Source of the DNA: Sphingobacterium spiritivorum ATCC 33861
GTDB taxonomy: Bacteria; Bacteroidota; Bacteroidia; Sphingobacteriales; Sphingobacteriaceae
Direction: 5' to 3'
NCBI RefSeq assembly: GCF_000143765.1
Contig: NZ_GL379773.1
Location: forward strand, 62,001-126,000
DNA length: 64,000 nt
Shown here: positions 1-8,235 of the stretch, in pieces
Layout: the number at the start of each line of letters is the position of its first letter
How positions within the stretch are numbered: position 1 is the stretch's first letter
Notes under the pieces: model-generated
Told to the model about the DNA's origin: nothing
Database searches by the model: none
Seen by the model: only the letters and a program-made list of their open reading frames with translations
Made by a program: the position numbers and the translations under genes

Positions 1-1101
1 AAGTGTATATTTTTTTTGAATATCTCTGCCTAAAGGAGTAAAGTAACGGGCTACACTCAGATTGATTGTAGATCCGTCCGGTAATTCAAAGCGCTCCTGT
101 ACCAATCCCTTACCATATGAACGTCTTCCGACGATGGTACCCCGGTCCAGATCTTGTATCGCTCCGGCGAAGATCTCACTTGCTGAAGCTGAATTCTCAT
201 TGATCAGCACAGCAACTTTGCCGTCAGGAAATACCCCGTCAGCCGAAGAGAAGTAATCTTTTCTAAGCTCATTATATCCTTTGGTATACACAATAAGCTT
301 TTTGTCTTTAAAAAACTCACTTGCCAGCTGTATAGCGGCATGCAGATAACCGCCTCCATTTTCACGAAGATCGACTATAATACTTCTGGCACCGCGTTTT
401 TCCAGTTCTTTGAGTGCTTTTTTAAACTCCTCGGCAGTCTTCAATCCGAATCTCCGGATTTTGATATAGGCAACTGTAGGCTGGATCAGATAAGCTGCAT
501 CCAGAGAACTCACATTGACCTGATCGCGGATTACCTTTATGGGCTTACCCAACATATATCCTTCCCGTTTTACCAGCACCTGAAGAGCACTGCCTCTTTT
601 ACCGCGGATCATTTTGTCTACTTCACTCAGTGGCATACCGACACCTGCGATCGTCTTTGTGTCAATCTGCAGAAGCTGATCTCCGACTCTGAAACCGGCC
701 TTATCCGCAGGACCGTTCGGAATAATACTTACGACGAGAAGTGTATCATTCAAATTAAAATATTCAAGTCCTATTCCTTCAAATGTACCCTCTAATGTTT
801 CATTCAGATTTTGGGCTTCGGCAGCCTGCAAATATGCAGAATAAGGATCCAGACGTGACAAAATATGCGAAATGGCATCATCCTGTATCGCGTCCATATT
901 GATGCTGTCTACGTAGCTGCTCGATATCAGATCCATCATCCCCTGAATTTTATACGAGTTATCCACCCCCAGCGGATCCAAAACTCCACCGGCAGCAGTT
1001 CGCTGTTCATTTGAATAATATTGACCTAAAATGAGACCCAGCATCAGCACACCACCATAAGTCGCCGCCACAAAAATATTCCGCCTTGTATTTTTTTGCA
1101 T
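1..1101 (-). CDS. S41 family C-terminal processing peptidase (partial, C-terminus outside window)
   Basis: Translating the minus strand from the ATG at 1101 gives an open frame that runs off the left edge (367 codons seen). It begins with an N-terminal membrane anchor or signal (RRNIFVAATYGGVLMLGLIL). A PDZ domain follows (GIGLEYFNLNDTLLVVSI, GPADKAGFRVGDQLL), then the S41 protease core. The nucleophile region reads NENSASASEIFAGA and is followed by RRSYGKGLVQ, which supplies the catalytic lysine, so the Ser-Lys dyad of CtpA/Prc-type proteases is present. These enzymes trim the C-termini of periplasmic proteins. The gene is divergent from the gene at 1261. Confidence 0.93.
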   Translation of the reverse strand, partial: MQKNTRRNIFVAATYGGVLMLGLILGQYYSNEQRTAAGGVLDPLGVDNSYKIQGMMDLISSSYVDSINMDAIQDDAISHILSRLDPYSAYLQAAEAQNLNETLEGTFEGIGLEYFNLNDTLLVVSIIPNGPADKAGFRVGDQLLQIDTKTIAGVGMPLSEVDKMIRGKRGSALQVLVKREGYMLGKPIKVIRDQVNVSSLDAAYLIQPTVAYIKIRRFGLKTAEEFKKALKELEKRGARSIIVDLRENGGGYLHAAIQLASEFFKDKKLIVYTKGYNELRKDYFSSADGVFPDGKVAVLINENSASASEIFAGAIQDLDRGTIVGRRSYGKGLVQERFELPDGSTINLSVARYFTPLGRDIQKKYTL

Positions 1102-1260
1102 GTCTAGATTTTCCGACACAAAATTAACGAGTTTTTTAAACTTTTGAGTTAATATGTAAGAGATATTATAGTAACAAATCTATCTTTATTTAGTTTTTAA
1201 TCAGGATTTTTTACCAATTTTGACACCAAAACGATAATCGAATTCAATTAACAGAATATC

Positions 1261-1830
1261 ATGCACGAAATCGAGCCTTTTTATAATTGGAGAGACTATT
1301 ATATTGCCTCTGAAGATGAACTGTCCCCTTTTTACGGAACGATCTATAACGAGTTTGAATACGACAAACAGATTTATAATTTTTTACTTCATCCGCAGTG
1401 GGATCACTTTGGCTCTTCCACCCTGTACCTCAAGGTTTTGTATGTAGATTACGACAAGGGATATACTATTATTGAATTTATCGGAGAGTGGAATGATGCC
1501 ATCTATAATGACATTATGCTGCTGAAAAGAGAATTAATAGACCTGATGATCGATGAAGGAATTAACAAATTCATTTTAATAGGTGAAAATGTGCTCAATT
1601 TCCATGCTTCCGATGATCTTTATTATGAAGAATGGTTTCAAAATATAGAGGACGGATGGATTGCAGGGCTCAACTTCAGGTCACATGTCATCGAAGAATT
1701 TAAGTCTCATAATATAGACTATTACATCAATTTCGGCGGAATATTCGATCAGATGCCATGGCGTACCCTGAAACCAAAACAGCTATATCATCATGTGAAT
1801 GAACAGCTGACGAGAAGACTGGGCTATTAG
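1261..1830 (+). CDS. conserved hypothetical protein, 189 aa
   Basis: I do not recognise a named family. The protein is acidic and rich in aromatic residues (many Tyr, Trp and Phe). It has no signal peptide or membrane segment, so it is probably cytoplasmic. The frame is intact from ATG to TAG, and the central part (LKVLYVDYDKGYTIIEFIGEW, then ILIGENVLNFH) looks like alternating beta strands and helices. It stands alone between the divergent S41 protease and fumC, with about 155 bp on either side. Confidence refers to it being a real gene, not to any function. Confidence 0.75.
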   Translation: MHEIEPFYNWRDYYIASEDELSPFYGTIYNEFEYDKQIYNFLLHPQWDHFGSSTLYLKVLYVDYDKGYTIIEFIGEWNDAIYNDIMLLKRELIDLMIDEGINKFILIGENVLNFHASDDLYYEEWFQNIEDGWIAGLNFRSHVIEEFKSHNIDYYINFGGIFDQMPWRTLKPKQLYHHVNEQLTRRLGY

Positions 1831-1952
1831 CAGTTGTATCTGCCGGTATCCGCAATAATCCATATAAAAACAGTATACACAAAATGATCTGCGGATGATA
1901 AGCCGTCCTTACAATCTGACAGATATCATTTTCGGTTTAAGGTTTAGTTCAT

Positions 1953-1960
1953 TAACTTTG
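1953..1960 (+). promoter_or_regulatory. Bacteroidota-type -7 box (TAACTTTG) for fumC
   Basis: TAACTTTG matches the TAnnTTTG -7 consensus of Bacteroidota sigma-A promoters. It lies 25 bp before the fumC ATG. A TTTC near 1930-1933 is a near match to the -33 TTTG at 19 bp spacing. Based on sequence only. Confidence 0.55.
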
Positions 1961-1985
1961 TGAGATAACAATAAATATAAATACT

Positions 1986-3383
1986 ATGTCATTTAGAATC
2001 GAAAAAGATACTATGGGCGAAGTACAGGTCCCTGCAGATAAATACTGGGGGGCACAAACGGAACGCTCACGCAATAATTTCAAAATCGGACCTTCTGCAT
2101 CTATGCCTCATGAGATTGTAGCAGGCTTTGCTTACCTAAAAAAAGCTGCTGCTTATGCTAATCATGAATTAGGTGTATTACCTGTTGAAAAGCGTGACGC
2201 TATCGGTGCTGTATGTGATGAAATCCTTGCCGGTAAACTGGATGATCAGTTTCCGTTGGTGATCTGGCAGACAGGCTCAGGTACACAGTCTAATATGAAT
2301 GTAAACGAAGTCGTTGCTAACCGTGCTCAGGTGCTTGCCGGTTTTAAGATTGGCGAAGGCGAACCTGTCCTGAAAGCAAATGACGATGTCAACAAATCTC
2401 AATCTTCTAATGACACTTTCCCTACCGGAATGCATATTGCAGCTTACAAAGCTGTGGCAGAAGTAACCATCCCCGGTGTAGAGAAACTTCGCGATACGTT
2501 GGCGAAAAAAGCAGAAGCATTTAAGAATGTAGTAAAAATAGGCCGCACACACTTAATGGATGCTACGCCATTGACATTAGGTCAGGAGTTATCCGGATAT
2601 GTAGCTCAGTTAAATCACGGTTTGAAAGCGTTGAGAAACACATTATCTCACTTATCCGAATTGGCATTAGGTGGTACTGCAGTGGGTACAGGATTAAATA
2701 CTCCTGCCGGATACGACGTCGTTGTAGCTAAATATATTGCTGAATTTACAGGTCTCCCGTTTGTTACAGCAGAAAACAAATTTGAAGCTTTGGCCGCTCA
2801 TGATGCCATTGTAGAAACACACGGAGCACTAAAACAACTTGCTGTTGCATTAAATAAAATTGCAAATGACATCCGTATGCTGGCTTCTGGTCCTCGTTCA
2901 GGAATCGGAGAAATCCTTATTCCGGAGAACGAACCGGGATCTTCTATCATGCCGGGAAAAGTAAACCCTACACAATGTGAGGCTCTGACTATGGTTGCAG
3001 CGCAGGTAATGGGTAATGACGTAGCTATCACTATCGGTGGTACGCAAGGTCACTATGAGCTTAACGTATTCAAGCCTCTGATGGCGGCAAACTTCCTTCA
3101 GTCTGCACGCTTATTGGGTGATGCCTGTGTATCTTTTGATGAACATTGCGCAAGTGGAATCGAGCCAAACTACAAACGCATTAAAGAACTTGTAGACAAC
3201 TCCCTGATGTTGGTAACAGCTTTAAACACTAAAATAGGTTATTACAAATCTGCGGAAATTGCACAGACAGCACATAAAAACGGTACTACTCTGAAAGAAG
3301 AGGCCGTTCGTTTGGGCTATGTAACTGCTGAAGATTTTGATGCATGGGTGAAACCTGAAGACATGGTGGGAAGCCTGAAATAA
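1986..3383 (+). CDS. fumC: class II fumarate hydratase
   Basis: Fumarase interconverts fumarate and L-malate in the TCA cycle in the cytoplasm. The 465-residue length is normal for the iron-independent class II enzyme. The superfamily signature [11 protein letters not shown] lies at residues 318-328 and holds the catalytic serine. The catalytic histidine is in GRTHLMDA (about residue 189), and substrate-loop residues are in [12 protein letters not shown] and KSQSSND. A -7 promoter box sits upstream. The next gene starts two bases after the stop, and a strong hairpin follows at 3420-3455, already inside that next gene. Confidence 0.98.
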   Translation: MSFRIEKDTMGEVQVPADKYWGAQTERSRNNFKIGPSASMPHEIVAGFAYLKKAAAYANHELGVLPVEKRDAIGAVCDEILAGKLDDQFPLVIWQTGSGTQSNMNVNEVVANRAQVLAGFKIGEGEPVLKANDDVNKSQSSNDTFPTGMHIAAYKAVAEVTIPGVEKLRDTLAKKAEAFKNVVKIGRTHLMDATPLTLGQELSGYVAQLNHGLKALRNTLSHLSELALGGTAVGTGLNTPAGYDVVVAKYIAEFTGLPFVTAENKFEALAAHDAIVETHGALKQLAVALNKIANDIRMLASGPRSGIGEILIPENEPGSSIMPGKVNPTQCEALTMVAAQVMGNDVAITIGGTQGHYELNVFKPLMAANFLQSARLLGDACVSFDEHCASGIEPNYKRIKELVDNSLMLVTALNTKIGYYKSAEIAQTAHKNGTTLKEEAVRLGYVTAEDFDAWVKPEDMVGSLK

Positions 3384-3384
3384 T

Positions 3385-3921
3385 ATGCTGAAGATTAAAA
3401 AATCAAATTCTTCACTTTTAAAAGCATACCTGCTGCCTTTAGCAGGTATGCTTTTGATTTTTGGAAGCTGCCAGCGGCGCTCTGATATCCAGGGAAAGGG
3501 TGCAGAATATCTGCAAGGCATCTGGGAACAGGATAGTATACCACATCAGGATCAGATGCTGTCCTATACTTTGCATTCCTTCAAAATCACCTGCGACTCC
3601 ATTTATACGACCATGGATGTGCATTCAACTGTACAACGCATGTCAGATAGCTGCTATCAAAACGGCAACTGGAAAGAATATGCCAAAGCTGTCTATGTAG
3701 TAAGAGGAGACAGTATGATCGTAGAGGGAGTTTATACGAAGGAAAACGGAAAACAGAAATTATCCGGTTGTTACAAGCAGGGACAATATCTGCCGAGATT
3801 CAAAATTGCTAAATACAGCAAAGATACTCTCATTCTGGAAAACCGCTTTGATCAGCGTCCAATAGTACTCCATAAAAAACAAGACATCACCTGTGTTCCG
3901 AAAAAACGCTGGGAATTGTAA
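3385..3921 (+). CDS. putative lipoprotein, 178 aa
   Basis: The N-terminus has a positively charged start (MLKIKK), a hydrophobic stretch (AYLLPLAGMLLIF) and a lipobox ending GSC, so the mature protein should be lipid-anchored at Cys29. The rest has no recognised domain. It reads like a small beta-rich lipocalin or META-like fold with repeated strands (GIWEQDS, SMIVEGVYTKENGKQKLSG). The start codon lies two bases after the fumC stop, which suggests co-transcription. However, the codons for the hydrophobic core form a near-perfect terminator hairpin, so read-through from fumC may be limited. Function unknown. Confidence 0.8.
   Translation: MLKIKKSNSSLLKAYLLPLAGMLLIFGSCQRRSDIQGKGAEYLQGIWEQDSIPHQDQMLSYTLHSFKITCDSIYTTMDVHSTVQRMSDSCYQNGNWKEYAKAVYVVRGDSMIVEGVYTKENGKQKLSGCYKQGQYLPRFKIAKYSKDTLILENRFDQRPIVLHKKQDITCVPKKRWEL
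3420..3455 (+). terminator. terminator-like hairpin after fumC, inside the next reading frame
   Basis: AAAAGCATACCTGCT (3420-3434) and AGCAGGTATGCTTTT (3441-3455) are a perfect 15-bp inverted repeat with a 6-base loop. It is followed by a T-rich run (GATTTTTGG). It lies 37 bp past the fumC stop and within the signal-peptide codons of the downstream lipoprotein gene. Confidence 0.7.
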
Positions 3922-3948
3922 ATCATCCACACCTTTTTATCACAAGCC

Positions 3949-4953
3949 ATGGCTACCCGCGCTATTTACATCAGCAATATCCGCATTTTGGCTACCATAG
4001 GTGTAATCTTTATCCATGCCACTACCGGATATCTACAAAGTGCAGCCGTGGGATCGTTTAACTGGGATTATGCGAACTGGATAAACGGGCTGACCCGTTG
4101 TGCAGTACCTTTGTTTGTAATGATATCAGGTGCATTGCTTTTGCAGAAGGATGAAAGCACTACAGATTTTTACAAAAACAGACTATTAAAAATTGTCCCG
4201 CCGTTTTTGTTCTGGACTATCGTTTATATCGTCTATTATTTCTCCCGTTACACTTCGTTTGATCAGCTGTCGTTTCAGCAAATTGTCACTATATCCTGGC
4301 AAAAAATGAGAACAGGTGCTAATGCTCATCTATGGTATCTGTATATGATATTAGGACTTTATCTTACAGTTCCCTTTTTAAGAAAGATGATCAGATCAGC
4401 CTCTTTAAGGGAAATAGAAATTTTTCTTGTGATCTGGTTTGCTTCTTTGTACATCAGTAATAAAAGATGGGAGGAATATTTCCTGAAGATAGATCTCACC
4501 TTCTTCTCCGGATACATTGGTTATTTTGTACTTGGCTATTATCTTTCGGTCAAAGACTTCAGCCGGCAAAAGATTTTTTCTTTGCTCATCTTTACTGTGG
4601 CATGTGTTTTTACAATTTATATAACTCATCACCTCAGCATAGCTCAACAAAAGTATGATCCCTCTTTCTACGGTTATGTCCTCCCTAATACCGCACTTGC
4701 TGCTGCAGGCATTTTCACTTTTCTGAAAGCGGTTTCTTCTACCCGGAATATCCCGGGATGGATGGATGCTGTAGACAAATATAGTTTTGGGATTTACTTA
4801 GCTCACATTCTGATATTGAACTATGTACATCCCCGGTTACCGGATGAGATCTGGATCAAAGTTCCTCTGGCTACTATCGCTACACTGTTGGGAAGTATGC
4901 TACTGATTTATCTGATACGCAAAATACCTTACGGAAAGTATGTTTCCGGATAA
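3949..4953 (+). CDS. acyltransferase family 3 membrane protein
   Basis: Family 3 acyltransferases move acyl groups from a cytoplasmic donor onto surface sugars. This 334-residue protein has about ten hydrophobic helices. The N-terminal signature RILATIGVIFIHATTGY carries the conserved histidine of the family, and VPLFVMISGALLL matches the usual second segment. It follows the lipoprotein gene by 27 bp on the same strand, so the two may be co-transcribed. The acceptor (capsule, LPS or another glycan) cannot be told from sequence. A WecH/OatA-like role is possible but not shown. Confidence 0.9.
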   Translation: MATRAIYISNIRILATIGVIFIHATTGYLQSAAVGSFNWDYANWINGLTRCAVPLFVMISGALLLQKDESTTDFYKNRLLKIVPPFLFWTIVYIVYYFSRYTSFDQLSFQQIVTISWQKMRTGANAHLWYLYMILGLYLTVPFLRKMIRSASLREIEIFLVIWFASLYISNKRWEEYFLKIDLTFFSGYIGYFVLGYYLSVKDFSRQKIFSLLIFTVACVFTIYITHHLSIAQQKYDPSFYGYVLPNTALAAAGIFTFLKAVSSTRNIPGWMDAVDKYSFGIYLAHILILNYVHPRLPDEIWIKVPLATIATLLGSMLLIYLIRKIPYGKYVSG

Positions 4954-4963
4954 AAATAAGAAA

Positions 4964-4985
4964 GGCAACAATGATCATTGTTGCC
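4964..4985. terminator. bidirectional terminator between convergent genes
   Basis: GGCAACAATGA pairs with TCATTGTTGCC as a perfect self-complementary 22-mer. A-rich sequence lies on the left and CTTGCTATATATTTT on the right, between the stops of the acyltransferase (4953) and DUF3127 (5015) genes. Confidence 0.7.
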
Positions 4986-5014
4986 CTTGCTATATATTTT
5001 AATTGCTGATCAGA

Positions 5015-5392
5015 TTAGAAAGGCAAGTCGTCATCATCTGAACCTGAAGAAGAAATATCAACCGGTGCAGGCATATCTGCATATCCGGGAGCCGGAGCCG
5101 CAGCTGAAGAACCAGCTAATTTTGTTACTCTCCATGCCACCAAAGAATTGAAGTATGTAGTGATACCTTCTTTATTTGTCCAGGGACGACCTCTCAGGTT
5201 AAATGAAATTTCAATTTCTTCACCAATTGTAAGGTTATCGAAAATGGACGTTCTATCCTGCGTAGCTTCAAAACGAATATATTCTACAAATTGCGGGTTT
5301 TCTGCATAAGCAACGATGATATCACGTTTTTTGAATGATTCTGTTACCTGCTGAGTTGCCCCAACTTCATGTACTTTTCCTCTAATTTCCAT
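5015..5392 (-). CDS. DUF3127 domain protein with SSB-like acidic C-terminal tip
   Basis: The protein matches DUF3127, a small family common in Bacteroidota. The start at 5392 (MEIRGKVHEVG) is preferred over an upstream in-frame codon because the family begins there. The first 90 residues are beta-rich (SFKKRDIIVAYAE, RFEATQDRTSIFDNL, IGEEIEISFNLRGRPWTNKEG) and look like an OB fold. A linker rich in Ala, Pro and Ser follows, and the chain ends in SSSGSDDDDLPF. This layout (OB-like core, flexible linker, acidic tip ending in Pro-Phe) copies single-stranded DNA-binding proteins. The function is an inference. It is divergent from the methyltransferase gene. Confidence 0.88.
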   Translation of the reverse strand: MEIRGKVHEVGATQQVTESFKKRDIIVAYAENPQFVEYIRFEATQDRTSIFDNLTIGEEIEISFNLRGRPWTNKEGITTYFNSLVAWRVTKLAGSSAAAPAPGYADMPAPVDISSSGSDDDDLPF

Positions 5393-5444
5393 AATGTTAA
5401 ATATTAAACCGTAAAAATAAGCAATTTTTGAGTACAAGATTAAC

Positions 5445-5452
5445 TAACTTTG
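5445..5452 (+). promoter_or_regulatory. -7 box (TAACTTTG) upstream of the rRNA methyltransferase
   Basis: TAACTTTG matches TAnnTTTG and ends 11 bp before the ATG at 5464. It supports 5464 as the start, since an upstream in-frame ATG at 5428 would precede this promoter element. No good -33 TTTG at normal spacing is visible. Confidence 0.45.
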
Positions 5453-5463
5453 TCAAAATTACT

Positions 5464-6642
5464 ATGGAAGTTTTCAACACCCCCAATAAAATCATTATAA
5501 CTTGCAATAAGAGACTTTCTCCTTATCTGCAGGAAGAAGTTCAGGCCTTAGGCTTTGAGATCAAACGCACGTTCAACACAGGAGTAGAACTATACAACTC
5601 TGTAAACGAATCTATTAAGCTTAATCTCAATCTGCGTACGGCTTCACAGATCTTGTATTCTTTAAAGGAATTCAAGGCCTCTAATCCGGAAGAATTATAC
5701 AACGAACTGGTCAAAATCGAATGGGAAAATCTGATCCCGTTTGATAGTTATTTTTCTGTAACATCCAATGTAAGTAATGAGACAATTACGACACCACTTT
5801 TTGCGAATGTAAAAGTGAAGGATGCGATAGTAGACCGGATCAAAGAGAAAAAAGGTATCCGCCCGAATACGGGACCGGAGCTTAATAAGGCTGTAATTCA
5901 CCTTTACTGGAAGGATGACCGTGCCGAAATCTTTCTGGATACATCGGGAGAAACACTTGCAAAACATGGCTATCGTAAGCATCCGGGAAAAGCTCCTATG
6001 CTGGAAGCACTGGCTGCAAGTACCATATTTGCGACTAAATGGGATGATAAGTCTCCATTTGTCAATCCGATGTGCGGATCGGGTACTTTAGCCATTGAGG
6101 CTGCACTTATAGCGACAAACCGCAGACCGGGACTATACCGCATGAATTACTCATTTATGCATTTTATCGGGTATAATGAAGAGGTCTTTTTTCAGGAAAG
6201 AAGAAACCTGAAAGAGCAGGTGAATAAAAAAAATACGCCAACAATAATTGCCTCCGACATTTCGGAAGAAGCTATTGAAATTGCGAAAATGAACGCACGT
6301 ACTGCCGGCGTGGATCAACTGATCCATTTTGAAGTATGTGATTTTGCAGAAACATCTGTCCCTGACGAAAAAGGAGTTGTTGTATTCAACCCGGAATATG
6401 GAGAGCGATTGGGGACGCATACCAAACTGGAAATTACCTACAAACGTATGGGTGATTTCATGAAGCAGAACTGTAAAGGATATAAAGGCTATATTTTTAC
6501 AGGAAATCCTGATCTGGCTAAAAAGATCGGACTTAGGGCTTCCAGAAGAACAGAGTTTTATAATGGTAAATTAGACTGTAGATTGCTGGAATATGATCTG
6601 TATGAAGGCACACGCGATAAGACAAAAGTAATTTATGAATAA
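5464..6642 (+). CDS. THUMP-domain class I SAM-dependent RNA methyltransferase (RlmL/YpsC-like)
   Basis: The family methylates guanine N2 in 23S rRNA. With the ATG at 5464 the protein has 392 residues. An N-terminal THUMP/ferredoxin-like RNA-binding region is followed by the methyltransferase core. Motif I VNPMCGSGTLAIEAA lies near residue 200, and the catalytic motif reads NPEYGER near residue 309, where E. coli RlmL has NPPY. It matches the N-terminal methyltransferase half of RlmL and the stand-alone YpsC form, without the RlmK half. Its end overlaps the next gene by 8 bp, so the two are probably translated together. Confidence 0.92.
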   Translation: MEVFNTPNKIIITCNKRLSPYLQEEVQALGFEIKRTFNTGVELYNSVNESIKLNLNLRTASQILYSLKEFKASNPEELYNELVKIEWENLIPFDSYFSVTSNVSNETITTPLFANVKVKDAIVDRIKEKKGIRPNTGPELNKAVIHLYWKDDRAEIFLDTSGETLAKHGYRKHPGKAPMLEALAASTIFATKWDDKSPFVNPMCGSGTLAIEAALIATNRRPGLYRMNYSFMHFIGYNEEVFFQERRNLKEQVNKKNTPTIIASDISEEAIEIAKMNARTAGVDQLIHFEVCDFAETSVPDEKGVVVFNPEYGERLGTHTKLEITYKRMGDFMKQNCKGYKGYIFTGNPDLAKKIGLRASRRTEFYNGKLDCRLLEYDLYEGTRDKTKVIYE

Positions 6643-7282
6643 TATCATCGAAAAAACGGTAGCATTTGTTAAAAAAAGTCTTGAGCAGGCCGAATCCGGT
6701 CATGACTGGTGGCATATACAACGGGTGTGGAATAACACCCGTATGATTCTTCAACATGAAGAGGCTGATGAGCTTATCTGTGAATTGACAGCACTTTTGC
6801 ACGATATTGCAGACAGTAAATTCCATAATGGCGATGAAACAATCGGCCCTCGTATAGCCGGAGAATTTCTAAGCAGCGAAGGTGTAGATCCTCAAATCAT
6901 AGAACAGGTACAGGCGATTATTCTGAACATGTCATTCAAAGCGAGTCTGGGAGAGCGCAATTTTCATTCAAAAGAACTGGAGATCGTTCAGGATGCAGAC
7001 CGTCTGGATGCAATAGGAGCAATAGGAATTGCAAGAGCCTTCACTTATGGTGGTTTTAAAAACAGGGAGATCCATAATCCAAACATTCCTGTAATGGAAA
7101 ATATGGATAAAGAAGCGTATAAGAAAACAACTGCCCCCACCATCAATCACTTTTATGAAAAGCTGTTGTTACTGAAAGATAAGATGAATACACCTACTGC
7201 TAAAAAAATGGCAGAAGGAAGACATCAATATATGGAGCAATTTCTGGAACAGTTTTATGCAGAATGGGAAGGAGTAAAATAA
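6635..7282 (+). CDS. HD-domain phosphohydrolase
   Basis: HD proteins hydrolyse phosphate esters with divalent metals. This 215-residue protein has the metal-binding set: an early His in SGHDWWHIQRVW, the HD pair in LLHDIADSKF near residue 56, and a later Asp in VQDADRLDAIGAIGIARAF. The pattern and length match the YedJ-like subfamily of stand-alone HD proteins, whose substrate is not settled. The start overlaps the end of the RNA methyltransferase gene by 8 bp, so translational coupling is likely. A hairpin spans its stop codon region. Confidence 0.92.
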   Translation: MNNIIEKTVAFVKKSLEQAESGHDWWHIQRVWNNTRMILQHEEADELICELTALLHDIADSKFHNGDETIGPRIAGEFLSSEGVDPQIIEQVQAIILNMSFKASLGERNFHSKELEIVQDADRLDAIGAIGIARAFTYGGFKNREIHNPNIPVMENMDKEAYKKTTAPTINHFYEKLLLLKDKMNTPTAKKMAEGRHQYMEQFLEQFYAEWEGVK

Positions 7283-7303
7283 CAGTTACTTAACCGTTAT
7301 TTT
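7276..7303 (+). terminator. AT-rich terminator-like hairpin after the HD gene
   Basis: AAAATAAC (7276-7283) and GTTATTTT (7296-7303) form a perfect 8-bp stem across the stop codon, and the right arm runs into T-rich sequence. The stem is AT-rich, so strength is uncertain. Confidence 0.45.
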
Positions 7304-7316
7304 ATTCTAAATAGGT

Positions 7317-7340
7317 AAATTAGTAGTCACAAACTAATTT
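7317..7340. promoter_or_regulatory. inverted repeat just before the glycosidase start
   Basis: AAATTAGT (7317-7324) and ACTAATTT (7333-7340) form a perfect 8-bp inverted repeat with an 8-base spacer, ending 3 bp before the ATG at 7344. It could be an operator over the promoter or an mRNA hairpin over the translation start. Confidence 0.45.
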
Positions 7341-7343
7341 CCT

Positions 7344-8210
7344 ATGAATCGTTTTGCGTATGCAATAGTTCTTTTATCCACATGTATATTCCAGTTTTCT
7401 TTTGCGCAGGAAAGCGATTCTTTACTTGTATCAAATAAGCAATGGAAAGAAAAACAGCTTAAACCCGGTATTATATGGAAACAGGGTCATTTTGATAATC
7501 TCTTCAAAGCTGAACAGGAGATCAACTTCATTGAAATTGATCTTCAGAAAATAAAACAACCGATCCGGCTTGCAGGCCTGCAAACTGGATTTAAAAATAC
7601 AACAACATTTGCGTCGGAAGCCAATGCGCTCGCAGCCATCAACGGTGCTTTTTTCAATACTAAAACGGGCGGTGGAACCACACTGGTCAGAATCAACAAA
7701 CAGCTCATCAACGAAACTGTACTGAAAGAAGGTAAATCTCCTAAAAGAAGCTTTCGGAGTAATGCAGCATTGGCATTTGACACTAAAAAAATCGTTATTA
7801 TCAAAGGTGATGACAGAGACAGCACATGGGATAAAAAAATAAAAATGCCCAATGTGATGACCTGTGGACCGCTGTTATTGCACAAATCCCATCGTGCATA
7901 TCTTGATAGTAATGCTTTCAATAACAATCGTCATCCACGCAGCGCAATAGCATTAACAACAGAGCACAAACTAATTCTGATCACCGTTGACGGCCGCAAT
8001 GCACAAGCCTATGGTATGTCTCTTATTGAGCTTTCGAATGTGATGAAATGGCTAAAAGGAAAAGATGCCCTTAATCTGGACGGTGGCGGATCTACAACAT
8101 TGTACATAAAAGATGAAGGTAAAAATGGGATTGTAAATTATCCCACAGATAACAAGCTATTTGATCATGAAGGAGAAAGAGCTGTAGCAAATGCCATTTT
8201 AGTTTTATAA
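7344..8210 (+). CDS. exported phosphodiester glycosidase family protein (NAGPA/DUF2233)
   Basis: The family includes the uncovering enzyme that removes N-acetylglucosamine from a sugar-phosphodiester, and bacterial members split similar phosphodiester glycosides. The protein has 288 residues with a signal peptide ending near FSFAQ. Conserved family blocks are AAINGAFFNTKTGGGTTLVR, LVTVDGRNAQ-like (LITVDGRNAQAYGMSLIELS) and DALNLDGGGSTTLY near the C-terminus. It is first in a row of three exported phosphodiester-acting enzymes, with a 25-bp gap to the next. The natural substrate is unknown. Confidence 0.92.
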   Translation: MNRFAYAIVLLSTCIFQFSFAQESDSLLVSNKQWKEKQLKPGIIWKQGHFDNLFKAEQEINFIEIDLQKIKQPIRLAGLQTGFKNTTTFASEANALAAINGAFFNTKTGGGTTLVRINKQLINETVLKEGKSPKRSFRSNAALAFDTKKIVIIKGDDRDSTWDKKIKMPNVMTCGPLLLHKSHRAYLDSNAFNNNRHPRSAIALTTEHKLILITVDGRNAQAYGMSLIELSNVMKWLKGKDALNLDGGGSTTLYIKDEGKNGIVNYPTDNKLFDHEGERAVANAILVL

Positions 8211-8235
8211 GCGATCAACAACAAATTAAACATAT

